A stretch of 64,000 bases of DNA from Oscillospiraceae bacterium (GCA_025757845.1 CP107211.1:372001-436000); one strand, 5' to 3'. Positions 1-12,043 are shown, counted from the stretch's first letter. Translations and numbers: made by a program. The notes: generated by a model not told the origin, from the sequence alone.

Positions 1-882
1 CAGAACACCTACGAGCGCGCCAAGGAGCACGCCCTGCAGGCCCTGACCACCGGCTGCCAGGTCATCGTGGGCATCGGCGGCGGCCGCATCATGGATCAGG
101 CCAAGGCTACGGCACACTTTGCAGGCGACCTGCCCATCGTGGAGGTGCCTACCTCCATTGCCACCTGCGCGGCATTTGCCCCGCTGAGCGTCATGTACAC
201 TGCCGAGGGTGCCTCCCTGGGCAGCCTGCGCTATGACCACGAGGTCAACGCCATCGTCATGGACATGGACGTGATCTGCAAGGAACCCCCGCGCTACGCA
301 GCCAGCGGCATCATGGACGGCATGGCCAAGATGATCGAGATCCAGAACGGCCGCAGCGAGATCCTGCTGGACGATGTGAGCATCGGTCTGTTCACCGCTT
401 ACACCATCGCAGAGATGGCTTACCATGTTTACGAGAAGGAGGCCCATCAGGCCTGCCATGACATTGCCGAGGGCAAGCTGACCAAGGCCGTGGAGGATAT
501 CGCTTACCTGAACGTTGCCGTGGCCGGCATCGTCAGCGGCGTGAGCAAGGGCTTTGGCCAGACCGCTCTGGGCCACGAGACCTACGAGCTGGTGCGCACC
601 CACTTCACCCAGGAGGCAAAGCCCTACCTGCACGGTGAGATCGTGGCCATCGGCGACTGCCTGCAGCTGGCCTTCAACGGCCATCCGGAGCAGGTGGCAC
701 CCTTCCGTGCCTTTATGCGCAGCATGAACATGCCCCTGACCCTGGAGGACATCGGCATCGACCCGAACTCCCCCAAGATGGAGAACCTGTTCCAGGATCT
801 GTTCCACAGCCCCTTCATGGAGCCCACCGCAGAAAATGAGGCACGCCTGCGCAAGGCCATGCACTATCTGTCTGCAGACTGA
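1..882 (+). CDS. iron-containing alcohol dehydrogenase, GldA type (5' end missing)
   Basis: The reading frame is open from the first base, so the N-terminus lies outside the window; 293 codons remain. It is an NAD(P)-dependent, metal-binding polyol or hydroxyacid dehydrogenase of the GldA family. The nucleotide-binding stretch GIGGGRIMDQAKA is near the visible start. The three expected metal ligands are present: Asp in SGIMDGMAK, His in TALGHETYE and His in YLHGEIVAIG. Families with this layout include glycerol dehydrogenase and the hydroxycarboxylate dehydrogenase HcxA. The substrate cannot be told from sequence. A strong terminator follows directly, so it ends its transcript. Confidence 0.8.
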   Translation, partial: QNTYERAKEHALQALTTGCQVIVGIGGGRIMDQAKATAHFAGDLPIVEVPTSIATCAAFAPLSVMYTAEGASLGSLRYDHEVNAIVMDMDVICKEPPRYAASGIMDGMAKMIEIQNGRSEILLDDVSIGLFTAYTIAEMAYHVYEKEAHQACHDIAEGKLTKAVEDIAYLNVAVAGIVSGVSKGFGQTALGHETYELVRTHFTQEAKPYLHGEIVAIGDCLQLAFNGHPEQVAPFRAFMRSMNMPLTLEDIGIDPNSPKMENLFQDLFHSPFMEPTAENEARLRKAMHYLSAD

Positions 883-911
883 TCCCCGCAGCATTTCCTG
901 AACCGCAATGA

Positions 912-964
912 CAGCGCCCCCTGAACCGTCTCGGACGGCGCAGGGGGCGCTGTTTTGTCTTTTT
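912..964 (+). terminator. intrinsic terminator of the GldA-type gene
   Basis: A perfect 12-bp stem (912-923 with 941-952) is followed by a T-rich stretch, about 30 bp after the stop codon. Confidence 0.9.
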
Positions 965-1022
965 GGCACAAAGAAGCCCCAAAAGCCTCTTTTTCTTTTG
1001 TGATTTTTCCGCTATACTAGAG

Positions 1023-1082
1023 GTGCAGGAATTCCAATGGTACAAGAAGGTCATCGCATCCAACGGCGAGGACCTGGACTGA
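1023..1082 (+). pseudogene. relic of a GH1 6-phospho-beta-glucosidase C-terminus
   Basis: Reading 1023-1082 gives EFQWYKKVIASNGEDLD then stop. This aligns with the last residues of the intact GH1 enzyme at 4524-5954 ([16 protein letters not shown] then stop), and the bases align too. Nothing upstream in this frame resembles the rest of a GH1 enzyme; a terminator and T-rich DNA precede it. I read it as the last 19 codons of a deleted paralogue, left by recombination. Confidence 0.7.
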
Positions 1083-1329
1083 ACCTGAAACTTCAAACGC
1101 TGCCGGGCGTTCCCGGTGTGAGGGCTCCGCTTCGGCGGGACCCTTTGCGTTCTGCCCGGCGGGTTTTGGACGAATCGGCTGAAAAACAGCAAAATTCGGT
1201 CAGAATGCGCTAGAATGCTGGACAGCATCCTGTGAATTGTGGTAGAATTGCAATAGAATGCGTGGAAGCGCAAAACCGATGCTGCGCGGTGAACGCAGCA
1301 AAGATGAAAGATGAAAGAGGTCGTTTGTG
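1083..1329 (+). other. nagB upstream region
   Basis: There is no gene here. It holds an imperfect GC-rich inverted repeat (about 1103-1172). Three TAGAAT hexamers at 1211, 1243 and 1254 could each serve as a -10 box for nagB, but no convincing -35 at 17 bp picks one. A Shine-Dalgarno GAAAGAGG sits at 1313-1320. Confidence 0.4.
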
Positions 1330-2058
1330 ATGAAGATCATTCGTGCAAAGGATTACGCAGACATGTCCCGCAAGGCGGCAAACATTATTTCCGCACAGGT
1401 CATCATGAAGCCCAATTGCGTGCTGGGTCTGGCCACCGGCGGCACCCCGGTGGGGGCCTACCAGCAGCTGGTGGAGTGGTACAACAAGGGCGACATTGAT
1501 TTCTCGGAGGTCACCACCGTGAACCTGGACGAGTACCGCGGCCTGCCCAAGGACCACCCGGAAAGCTACTGGAGCTTCATGCACCGCCACCTGTTCGACC
1601 ACGTCAACATCAACCCCGCCCGCATCAACCTGCCGGACGGCACCAACCCCGATGCGGACGCAGCCTGCGCCCAGTACAACCAGATCATCCACAGCGTGGG
1701 CGGCATCGACCTGCAGCTGCTGGGCATCGGCCACGACGGCCACATCGGCTTCAACGAGCCGGGCGAGGCCTTTGAGCTGGAGACCCACTGTGTGGATCTG
1801 ACCCAGGAGACCATCGAGGCCAACAAGCGCTTCTTTGACGGCAATGTAGACCTGGTGCCCAAGCAGGCCTACACCATGGGCATCAAGACCATCATGCAGG
1901 CCCGTAAGGTGCTGATGGTGGTCAACGGCACCGGCAAGGCCGAGATCGTGAAGAAAGCCTTCTTCGGCCCGGTCACCCCGGAAGTGCCCGCCAGCATCCT
2001 GCAGATGCACCCCGACTTCACCCTCGTGGGCGACGAAGAGGCCCTGAGCCTGATCTGA
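1330..2058 (+). CDS. nagB: glucosamine-6-phosphate deaminase
   Basis: NagB converts glucosamine 6-phosphate to fructose 6-phosphate and ammonia, feeding amino sugars into glycolysis in the cytoplasm. The protein is 242 residues, normal for the family. Family motifs are clear: LATGGTPVG (phosphate loop, about residues 34-42), the catalytic base D67 in VNLDEY, and the D136-x-H138-x4-E143 ring-opening cluster in GHDGHIGFNEPG. I chose ATG 1330 because the GAAAGAGG Shine-Dalgarno lies 9 bp upstream; an in-frame GTG at 1327 is possible. It is followed by its own terminator and then an RpiR sugar-phosphate regulator that may control it. Confidence 0.95.
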   Translation: MKIIRAKDYADMSRKAANIISAQVIMKPNCVLGLATGGTPVGAYQQLVEWYNKGDIDFSEVTTVNLDEYRGLPKDHPESYWSFMHRHLFDHVNINPARINLPDGTNPDADAACAQYNQIIHSVGGIDLQLLGIGHDGHIGFNEPGEAFELETHCVDLTQETIEANKRFFDGNVDLVPKQAYTMGIKTIMQARKVLMVVNGTGKAEIVKKAFFGPVTPEVPASILQMHPDFTLVGDEEALSLI

Positions 2059-2081
2059 TCGGTTCCCCAAAGCATATTTCT

Positions 2082-2118
2082 GCCGCCGCACGGCCTGTCA
2101 CCATGCGGCGGCTTTTTT
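2082..2118 (+). terminator. intrinsic terminator of nagB
   Basis: A 9-bp perfect GC stem (2082-2090 with 2104-2112) is followed by six T. Confidence 0.9.
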
Positions 2119-2131
2119 CTGAGCAGGGGAA

Positions 2132-2160
2132 TTGTAACGCGGCAAAAAATACAGTATACT
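2132..2160 (+). promoter_or_regulatory. sigma-A promoter of the RpiR gene
   Basis: TTGTAA at 2132-2137 and TATACT at 2155-2160 are separated by 17 bp. The start codon is 34 bp downstream of the -10 box. Confidence 0.75.
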
Positions 2161-2193
2161 GGAACAAAAACCACCACGAGGGAGGGGCGGCCG

Positions 2194-2937
2194 ATGTTCA
2201 GCGAAGAGATGATCTGCAGCCTGAATGATCTGGAGCTGGAAGTTTATAAGTATGTTGTGCGGAACGCGGACAAGGTGTGCTATATGCGCATCCGGGAGTT
2301 TGCGGATGCCGCCCATGTGTCTACCTCCACCATCCTCCGGTTCTGCAAAAAGGCGGGCTGCGACGGCTACGCGGAGTTCAAGATCCGGCTGCGCCAGCAT
2401 CTGGAACAGGCAAAGCAGCCGCCGGTCAAGGACGATGTGTCGGAGGTCATCGACTTTTTGAAAAAGACCTGCTCGGCGGAGTTTGAGCGGAAGCTGGACA
2501 TGCTGACTAGGGTCATTTTTCAGGCCCGGCACATCTTTTTTGTAGGCAGCGGCATGTCCGGCATCGTGGCCAAGTACGGGGCACGCTATTTTTCCAGCAT
2601 GGGCAAGTTCTGCCTGTACATCGACGAGCCCCATTACCCCACCGAGAGCCGATTCGTGGAAAATTCGCTGGTGATCGTGTTTTCGGTGTCCGGCGAGTCC
2701 CGCGACACCATCGGCCATGTGATGCGCTTCAAGGAGCAGAACTGCCAGATCCTCAGCGTGACCAACACGGAAAACTGCACCATCGCAAAACTCTCGGACT
2801 ACAACCTTGCCTATTATGTCACCTACGAGCGGCTGGGAGTCTACGATGTGACGACCCAGCTCCCGGCCATGAGCATCGTGGAACGGCTGGGCAAAAAGCT
2901 CTACCGCTACACCTCCGAGGGCCCGGCGGCCATCTGA
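2194..2937 (+). CDS. RpiR/MurR-family transcriptional regulator
   Basis: This 247-residue regulator has the two-domain RpiR layout. An N-terminal helix-turn-helix of the RpiR type is at about residues 1-78 (ADAAHVSTSTILRFCKKAG is the recognition region). A C-terminal SIS domain is at about 105-235, with the sugar-phosphate loop VGSGMSG and the SVSGES segment. RpiR proteins sense phosphosugars. It sits between nagB and a beta-glucoside PTS/GH1 pair, so it most likely controls one or both. It has its own promoter and a GGGAGGGG ribosome site. The effector is not identifiable from sequence. Confidence 0.88.
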   Translation: MFSEEMICSLNDLELEVYKYVVRNADKVCYMRIREFADAAHVSTSTILRFCKKAGCDGYAEFKIRLRQHLEQAKQPPVKDDVSEVIDFLKKTCSAEFERKLDMLTRVIFQARHIFFVGSGMSGIVAKYGARYFSSMGKFCLYIDEPHYPTESRFVENSLVIVFSVSGESRDTIGHVMRFKEQNCQILSVTNTENCTIAKLSDYNLAYYVTYERLGVYDVTTQLPAMSIVERLGKKLYRYTSEGPAAI

Positions 2938-2971
2938 AAAAAGTCCAAAATAAAAAACAGGGTGTTACCCG

Positions 2972-3008
2972 AAAAAAACAAGTGCGAAAAAACGGCACTT
3001 GTTTTTTT
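2972..3008. terminator. intrinsic terminator after the RpiR gene
   Basis: A stem of AAAAACAAGTGC and its complement (about 2974-2985 with 2995-3006) ends in T7. The A-run on the other side would allow it to work in both directions. Confidence 0.88.
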
Positions 3009-3022
3009 ATGCCCAGAAACTG

Positions 3023-3073
3023 CTGACAAACCACCTGCCTGCGTCTATAATGGACGCATCGGAAGCGCTTCGA
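3023..3073 (+). promoter_or_regulatory. promoter of the PTS-GH1 operon with a cre-like operator
   Basis: CTGACA (3023-3028) and TATAAT (3046-3051) are 17 bp apart. Just after the -10 box, at 3060-3073, lies a palindrome centred on GAAGCGCTTC. It matches the CcpA cre consensus TGWAARCGYTWNCW at 11 of 14 positions. A protein bound there would cover the transcription start. Repression by CcpA or by the neighbouring RpiR protein is inferred. Confidence 0.65.
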
Positions 3074-3114
3074 CCGGAAATTGGATGACTTGAAAAGGTA
3101 AAGGAGAAACAATC

Positions 3115-5954
<2,840 letters not shown>

Positions 5955-5980
5955 GCGTTTTCCTCCGTTTCATAAATGCA

Positions 5981-6030
5981 AAAAGCCGCCCCGCAGGCAC
6001 CGGAAGTTCCGGCCTGCGGGGCGGCTTTTG
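5981..6030 (+). terminator. intrinsic terminator of the PTS-GH1 operon
   Basis: An 18-bp perfect stem (5981-5998 with 6012-6029) carries flanking A and T runs. Confidence 0.93.
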
Positions 6031-6066
6031 CTGTGTGCGGTGCGCCGTGCGGCCGGTCAGCATGGC

Positions 6067-6165
6067 CGCAACAAGCCGTTTTATCAGGATTACTCCTTCC
6101 GCAAGGAGTACATGAGCGTGGGGAATCTGGTGCACAAGCACTCGTACCTGGATGCGGAAGCATAA
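6067..6165 (+). pseudogene. possible 3' remnant of an unidentified gene
   Basis: The frame ending at TAA 6163-6165 encodes 32 protein-like residues (RNKPFYQDYSFRKEYMSVG, then NLVHKHSYLDAEA). It has no start codon or ribosome site and begins only about 35 bp after the preceding terminator. A terminator follows closely, as behind a real gene end. I do not recognise the family. It could be chance, but position and composition suggest a deleted gene's tail. Confidence 0.35.
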
Positions 6166-6180
6166 GCCGAACACAACACG

Positions 6181-6211
6181 AAAGGGCCTCCCCGGAATGG
6201 GGAGGCCCTTT
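6181..6211. terminator. intrinsic terminator, bidirectional
   Basis: A 13-bp stem (6181-6193 with 6199-6211) is bounded by A and T runs. It lies between the relic on the plus strand and the end of the surface-protein gene on the minus strand. Confidence 0.85.
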
Positions 6212-6257
6212 CTATGCGTTTACGACTTGACGTGGATCACGTTGGAAGGGAAAAGCA

Positions 6258-9200
6258 TCAATGCTTTTCCTTGTACTTGAGGCTGGCGAATGCGCCTGCG
6301 ATGGTCAGCAGCATGCCGCTGAATGCCATGCCCAGAGCGGCCATCCAGTTTACGCCGGTCTGCGGCAGTGCATCCTGCACAGCGGGCAGGACCGCGTCAG
6401 ACGGCAGGACCGGAGTGTCCGGGGTGGCGTCCTGCACGGGCGGCAGCTCGGGGGTCTCCGGGGTCACGACTTCGTCCGGGGTCTCGTCCTCCACGGGCGT
6501 TTCCGGCGGGGTGACGGGCGGGACGATGACCGTCTCTTCGCCGTTCACGGTGACCGTGCGGGTCTCGATGGAGGTATAGTTGTAACCCACATGGGCGGCG
6601 GTGGTGGTCACGGTCTCCTTGGACACTGGCGTGGTGTTCACCTTGTCCGTGGTGCGGTGGGTGTAGGAGACGCTGCCCTCGTCATGCTCCTTGCTGCCGG
6701 AGCCGGAGAAGATCTTCTTCAGCACTTCGGTAAAGGTGGTGTAGTGGCCTTTGCCGGTACCGGATCCTTCGACCGTTTCGCTCTTCTTCTGCGTATAGGT
6801 ACCGTCGAAGCCGCCGGAAGTATTTTCGCCGTAAGCCGTAGCACCCTCACCGGTTTTATGGGTGGTGGTGGTCTGCTTGTTCAGCTCCAGAAGGCGCTTG
6901 GCGAAGTCCTGAGAGCTGCGGATGCTCAGCGGGGCGGTGATGGTCTTGATGGTGGATTCGGTCTGACCGACGACCTTGCCCTCACGCACCTGGGTCAGCT
7001 CGGAGATCATCAGGTCATAGCCGCCGACGTAACCCCAGGTGCCGTCCTGGCGCTTGTAGGTGCTGTTGATGCATGTGTTGGCATCGCGGGACATATAGCC
7101 GTAGGCGGTCAGCTCAGAGGACTTGAGATAGACCTGATAGCCGCTCTCACCGGTGCTGTTGGTGCCGGTGGTTCCAATCTTCACAACGTAGGTGCCGACG
7201 ATGGCATTGCGCTCTTTCGTGGTCAAGTCCCTATAGGTCTTGCTGCTGCCGGTTGCCTTCAGGTAAGCGTTAATGGCCTCATCCTCTGCGCTGATGCCGG
7301 GGTTCCAATAGTCGCCCCACTGACCCTGATACAGCTTGATGCTGCCGTTCTCCTTGATGGGGTCGTAGGCAACGGTGCCGGTCAGCTTGTAGTAGGCGCT
7401 CTTGCCGGGGTTTTTATTGGGGTCGCCGCGGTCATACTCGTAATGGCCGCTGCCCTTGCCACCCTCATCGTCCCAGCTGATCTTGCTGTCCAGGCCGACC
7501 GTCTGGTTGTCCTTACCGTTGACCAGTTTTCCGGCATCGTAGTTCCACTCCAGCTTCAGATTCTTGCTCACCAGCACGCAGTCGGTCTGGTTGACCTTGC
7601 CGTCCTCATCCGGCAGCAGATCCAGCTTGGAGCCGGAAGCGAGATCAAGGTGTTTGATGTCGTCGCGCTGCTCTTCGGAGTGCACAGTGTTACTATGAAC
7701 ACGAACTTCCTGGCCGTTAGCGTCTGTATAGTAATAATAGCCGTTCCACCCCCAAGTCGATTTCCAATAGACCTCAATTTTGGAACCATCCGGTGCCTTG
7801 CTGAAGTATTTGAATTCACCCGTCTTTTCACCAGAGTAGTAGTTCTTCTTGGTCTCTTCGTAATCAGAACCCTTGTTGGCAACGTAAGTGGAGCTCTTGG
7901 CGATCCGCTCCTGCTCCTGCAGAGCCTTGATCAGCTCATCCTTGCTCATGTCATCGGGCGAGATGGCCTTGGTGAAATACTTGATGATATCTTCCTTTTT
8001 GGTGGTGGAATCGATCTTCGTTTCACCGATCCGGAGTTCCTCGCCGGGCTGAAGTTTGCTCTGGATCTCCTGGATCTGCTTCCACAGCTCGTCGTATGCC
8101 TTCTCAAGATCCTTATCGTCCTTGATGATGCCGGTGACACTGGAGGAGGTGTGCACATCCTTCCGGACGGTGAGGGTCTCGCTCAGGGTGCTGTAATCCA
8201 CGGTGATGGTTTCGTCACCCTTCGTGAAGGTCGCGGTCTTGCCGTCGGCGTTCAGTCGGATGCTGTCAGCGGAGACACTGTATTGGCCTGCCAGTGCGGT
8301 CTGGATCTCTTCAGGGGTCAGCGGAGCACCGGCCTTTTTGGTGAAGGTGTAGGTGGTCTTTACGCCGTTTTTGTCCTCGACCGTGCAGGTGTAGCCGTCA
8401 TCGGTTTTGGTCACATTGCGGTAGATGTTTCCGTCCACCGTAATGGTGCCGGCGTTTTCGTCGATCGACCAGTTCTTGCCGCCGGGGATCACCAGCTTGT
8501 CGTTAAGATCCTTGGTGTCCGTCTTTGTGGATTCGGAAAGTTCGTCGATCGTCCATTCCACGCGCTTGATGCCGGAGAAGTCCATGCTGCCGATATCAAT
8601 GCTGTAACCTTCCTGAAGCAGGGTGGCTTTGTCCTTGCCGGTCTTGTTCTGCAGTTCTTTCCAGGCGATCTCTTCCTTCTCCGCATCGCTGAGGGAAGCG
8701 GACGATTCCGTGATCGTGCAGGTACGGGTGATCTTGGTGCTGGTGCCGTCGGGCGAGGTCACGGTTTCTTCTTTTTTGTAGGTCGTGGTGCCCTTCTCCG
8801 GGTCTTTGCTGGCGATCGTCCAACCATCGAGAGAGGGAAGTTCACCGCTGCCGGGCTTGACGTAGGTGCCGTTGAGGGAACCGCTCTCAGTCCACGTATT
8901 CGAGCCGGTCACATAAGCGGTACCGGTGATGACGTTGTCCGTGACATCCTTGCGGGTCTCGGTGTCCTTGCTCGGATCAGAGCTGCCCGGCTGAGGCGCA
9001 GAAACCGTTGCACCGTCATAGCGGAGGGTGACAGTATGAACATTGCCGTCTGCATCGGTATAGCTGAGATTGAGCTGGCCTTTGCCGGTGGGATCGATCG
9101 TATTCAGTTGGTTCTTGAAATCCTCGCTGTCCACATTGATGCCGGTTTTCTTGGCGGCATCCGTCAGAGCGGCCTTGATGGCTTCCAGCTTGGCAGTTTC

Positions 9201-10702
9201 CTCGGCACTCTTGATGCTTTCCTGACCGCCTTCGACCTGGCCGGGGGTCTTGGTGACCTCGGTGACCTCCACAGTGTAACTCAAAGTCTTGCGGACGGCT
9301 TCCATCTGGTCAAGGTTCAGCTTTTCGCCCTTGTAGTAAACGCCGTTGTCATCGGCGGTGAAGCCCTCGCCCAGACGCTCGGACAACTGCGCATTGGTGA
9401 GCGGCTTGGTGTTTTCCGTTTTCTTGACTTTATAGGTATATTCCTTGCCGTCCACGTTTTCCGTATAGACATACTCGCCGGTAACGTTGTTATAGTACTC
9501 GTCCTTGAGCATTTCGCCCAGCTTCTCCGAAGAAATCTCGATGACATCCGTCTTGGTCTCGTCGGTGTTCTTGGCAGTGATGCTTGGCAGCTCGACCTTG
9601 GTGGTCAGGTCCTTATCATCAACATCAACAGTGCCCTTTTCCACCTTGAGCACCAGCGTGGTCTCGGTGCGGGTCTTGACCGAGTTGCCGGTGATCTCGT
9701 AGTAGGTGGTGCGGGTGACGGTGTTGCCGTTCTCGTCGGTAGAGGTCTCTTCCTTTTTCAGGGTATAGGTGGTGTTGCCCTCGTCGTCGGTCTTTTTCTC
9801 CACGCCGCCCTCGGGGACATCCAGCAACTTGGCGATGTCCTCGGCGGCCATCTCCTTTTCTTCGGTCGGGCTGGTCTTTTTCAGGGTCAGTTCCTTGGAG
9901 TTGCCGTCCTCGGCGGGCTCGACCTTGTCCACAGTGTAACCGCCCAGCTTGTCATCCTTATCGGTGCCCCAGCCCGGACGCACGTCCTTGCCAAGCTCGT
10001 CGTCGAGGTTGATCTCTTCGCCCTTCTTGGTATCGGTGATGGTGGTGGAGGAATCGGCCTTGCCGGTGCCGGTGGTGGTCGTAGTCTCGGTGCCGGTGGT
10101 CTCGGTGGGGGTGGTGATGGTGGTGTTGCCGTCCTCGTCCTTGCCCACCACGGGGTCGCCCTTCTTCACCTCGGCGTCGGGGTCCACAACGGTGGTGCTG
10201 GAAGAGCTGTCGGGGGTCTCTTCCTTGGTGGCCTCGCCAATCTTGCCGTCCTCGCCGGTGGCTTCGTCCTTCTTACTGTTGTCGATCACGTCACCCTTCA
10301 CATAGGTGCCGTCGGGGTTCTCAGTCTCGTCCGTCTCGCCGGAGCCCTCAGAGCCGTCGGTTTCGCCGTCCTTACCGGATTCGCCGGGCTCTTCCGGCTT
10401 CTCAGCAGGTTTATAGTCAATGGTGATGTCATCGGTCTTGGTGCCGGGGCCGAACGCAGGGGCCTGCTCTTCGCTCTTGGCCTCTTCGTTCACCGGGGGA
10501 ACAAACTCCTCCTGCTTTTCCTCTTCGCCCTCGACCTCGCCTTCTGCGGTCTCACCTTCCACAGGGGCGGGCTCGGCCTGCGGGGCAGCGTTATCTCGGC
10601 AGAGTCGGGGCCTTCCACAGCGTGGGCAGCCATGGGCTGTGCAGCGACACAGGCGGTCAGGGCTACGGACATGGCAGCGAGTTTCAGCTTTTTATTCGTC
10701 AT
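6258..10702 (-). CDS. large LPQTG-anchored repetitive surface protein, frameshifted after the signal peptide
   Basis: The start ATG at 10702 has a strong site (AAAGGAG) and a promoter. It encodes a signal peptide (MTNKKLKLAAMSVALTACV, cleavage after AHA near residue 28), but that frame stops at about 10490. The body, about 1440 codons, continues in another frame from about 10592. One base appears to be missing near 10588-10600. If joined, the protein is about 1480 residues. Its N-terminal 180 residues are acidic and Thr/Ser-rich. Then come several related modules (KKEET..DG.....TRT and PLT.EEI/LTNAQL segments), a Pro-rich stalk, and the sortase signal LPQTG with hydrophobic segment and basic tail. 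It is probably an adhesin. With the shift real, it would not be exported. Confidence 0.8.
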
Positions 10703-10795
10703 GATTGATGGCTCCTTTCAAATGGTGTCAAGTCTTTTACGCATTACCACTGTCCCATAGGATGGACATATTTCGAGGCTTACTATCCTGCTTCC

Positions 10796-10825
10796 TTTAT
10801 ACCATTTTCCGGTGTAGGTTGTCAA
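10796..10825 (-). promoter_or_regulatory. promoter of the surface-protein gene
   Basis: On the minus strand TTGACA (10825-10820) and TATAAA (10801-10796) are 18 bp apart. They would give a leader of about 90 nt before ATG 10702. Confidence 0.75.
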
Positions 10826-11059
10826 GAAAAAATGTGTAGAAACGCATGATTTGTGAAAACATTCCAAAGTCTGAATTGGATATTTTGCACAAATCACAAG
10901 AATTTGTTGCAGAAAAAAGAGAAACTGTTGCGGACGTGAAATGATGCGGTTGCGGTACTGGTGCAGAGTGTGCGGATTGTTGCGGAAAACCACTTTTTGA
11001 GGGACGGAATTTCTGGCAAAGAACCGGCTGGAATTTCTCCTGCCGCCCTGCTGCAGACG
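10826..11059. other. AT-rich intergenic DNA
   Basis: No gene is seen. The stretch is AT-rich compared with its surroundings. It contains the heptamer GTTGCGG/TTTGCGG-like motif three times (near 10927, 10949 and 10979). No function can be assigned. Confidence 0.4.
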
Positions 11060-11095
11060 AAAAAAGGCCCCCGGAAACCTGCGTCTCCGGGGGCC
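11060..11095 (-). terminator. intrinsic terminator of the phage-like module
   Basis: The minus strand reads a GGCCCCCGGAGA / TCCGGGGGCC stem followed by T6. It lies 30 bp after the holin stop codon. Confidence 0.88.
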
Positions 11096-11127
11096 TTGCC
11101 CTCTACCTTATATAGGGCAGTCGGCGA

Positions 11128-11379
11128 TCACTGCTTCTGCTTCAGCTGGGCCAGGTAGCTGTCGGCGGCCACGGCGGCAGCGGTGAAGGAGTTGTTCTTC
11201 CACCAGTTGATCAATGCGGCCACGGTGGTGATACCGGCGGTGACCAGCTGCTCCACAGTGGTGCTCTCGATGGGCAGCACGGGCTTGCCCATTGCGCTCA
11301 GCACCTGATTGGTCAGGGCCAGCAGGAGCACAGCGGTGCGGGCCAGGGTAGCGGCGGAGATCTTGTTGCTCAGTTCCAT
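11128..11379 (-). CDS. phage holin, SPP1/phi-LC3-like
   Basis: This 83-residue protein has two hydrophobic segments (about 9-29 and 45-61). Between them is the IESTTVEQLVTAG linker, then WWKNNSFT and a charged tail. That is the pattern of SPP1-type holins (XhlB family), which form membrane lesions so that the endolysin can reach the wall. It is the last gene of a minus-strand set that also holds a small XhlA-like protein and an M15 endolysin. Confidence 0.85.
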   Translation of the reverse strand: MELSNKISAATLARTAVLLLALTNQVLSAMGKPVLPIESTTVEQLVTAGITTVAALINWWKNNSFTAAAVAADSYLAQLKQKQ

Positions 11380-11382
11380 AAA

Positions 11383-11616
11383 TCAGTTCCTCTCTTTCAT
11401 TCGTTCGTTGTTCTCAAGGTCGGCGATGCGGTGGTTGGCCACCTTCATCTGCTCTTCCAGAATGGGCACGCGGCGGGCGAAATTGTTGTGCTCGCGCACC
11501 TCGCGGGTCAGCTCTTCCAGCTTGGTGTCGGTCACGGCCTGACTGCGGCTGTTGGCGATCAGCACCCCGATCAGGGTCACGGCACCGGCGATCAGGGCGG
11601 ACAGGATGCTTTCCAT
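11383..11616 (-). CDS. XhlA/DUF7365-like phage membrane protein
   Basis: The 77-residue product has one N-terminal membrane segment (SILSALIAGAVTLIGVLIA). A charged coiled-coil region follows, with LEELTREVREH and a VANHRIADLE heptad segment. Phages of Firmicutes often carry such a protein beside the holin. I chose ATG 11616 for its AAGGAGGTG site; the frame runs further upstream without any ribosome site. It lies 4 bp before the holin start. Confidence 0.72.
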   Translation of the reverse strand: MESILSALIAGAVTLIGVLIANSRSQAVTDTKLEELTREVREHNNFARRVPILEEQMKVANHRIADLENNERMKERN

Positions 11617-11632
11617 TGGGTTCACCTCCTTC

Positions 11633-12043
11633 TTAACCTGTCCAGCGGCTTTTGGCGGGGCGGGTGTCCACATGCACCCAGCCCACAGCCCGTCCGGCCC
11701 GGGGCGGGTACCGGCCGATGCCGCCGGTGCCGGGCAGGCAGGTCTCTGCATAGGCGGCCAGCTGCTCCACCGGGATGCCCTGCACCCGGATGTCGGCAGC
11801 GCGCCCATACAGATGCTGGCTGTAGGCGGCCCCGCCCACGGATTTGTTGTGGGCAGCGGTGCGGTAGCCGCTGGTGATGACTACGGGGCGGCCGAAGTGG
11901 TCGCGGATCTTCTGCAGCAGGGCGGCAAGGCTGCTGTCCACGAACACAGGGTCCGAGCCATCTTTGCAGGCAAACTCGGCCACGGTGAAGTTTGCGCTCA
12001 GCTTCCGGGTGCCGTCCCGCGTGCGGGACCAGGCTTCAAGCAT
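11633..12043 (-). CDS. M15-family peptidase, phage endolysin
   Basis: This 136-residue enzyme probably cleaves peptide links in peptidoglycan. It carries the zinc signature of the M15_3 group: SGYRTAAHNK, then SQHLYGRAADI with metal-binding His and Asp, then WVHVD with the third ligand. There is no signal peptide, so it would need the holin at 11128 to reach the wall. The ribosome site GGAGGTGG is inside the preceding small gene, whose end overlaps this start by 8 bp. Confidence 0.87.
   Translation of the reverse strand: MLEAWSRTRDGTRKLSANFTVAEFACKDGSDPVFVDSSLAALLQKIRDHFGRPVVITSGYRTAAHNKSVGGAAYSQHLYGRAADIRVQGIPVEQLAAYAETCLPGTGGIGRYPPRAGRAVGWVHVDTRPAKSRWTG

Noticed and set aside
6261..10760. 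1499-codon open frame on the plus strand
   Set aside because: It is the antisense shadow of the surface-protein gene. It has no ribosome site, and composition bias keeps the frame open.
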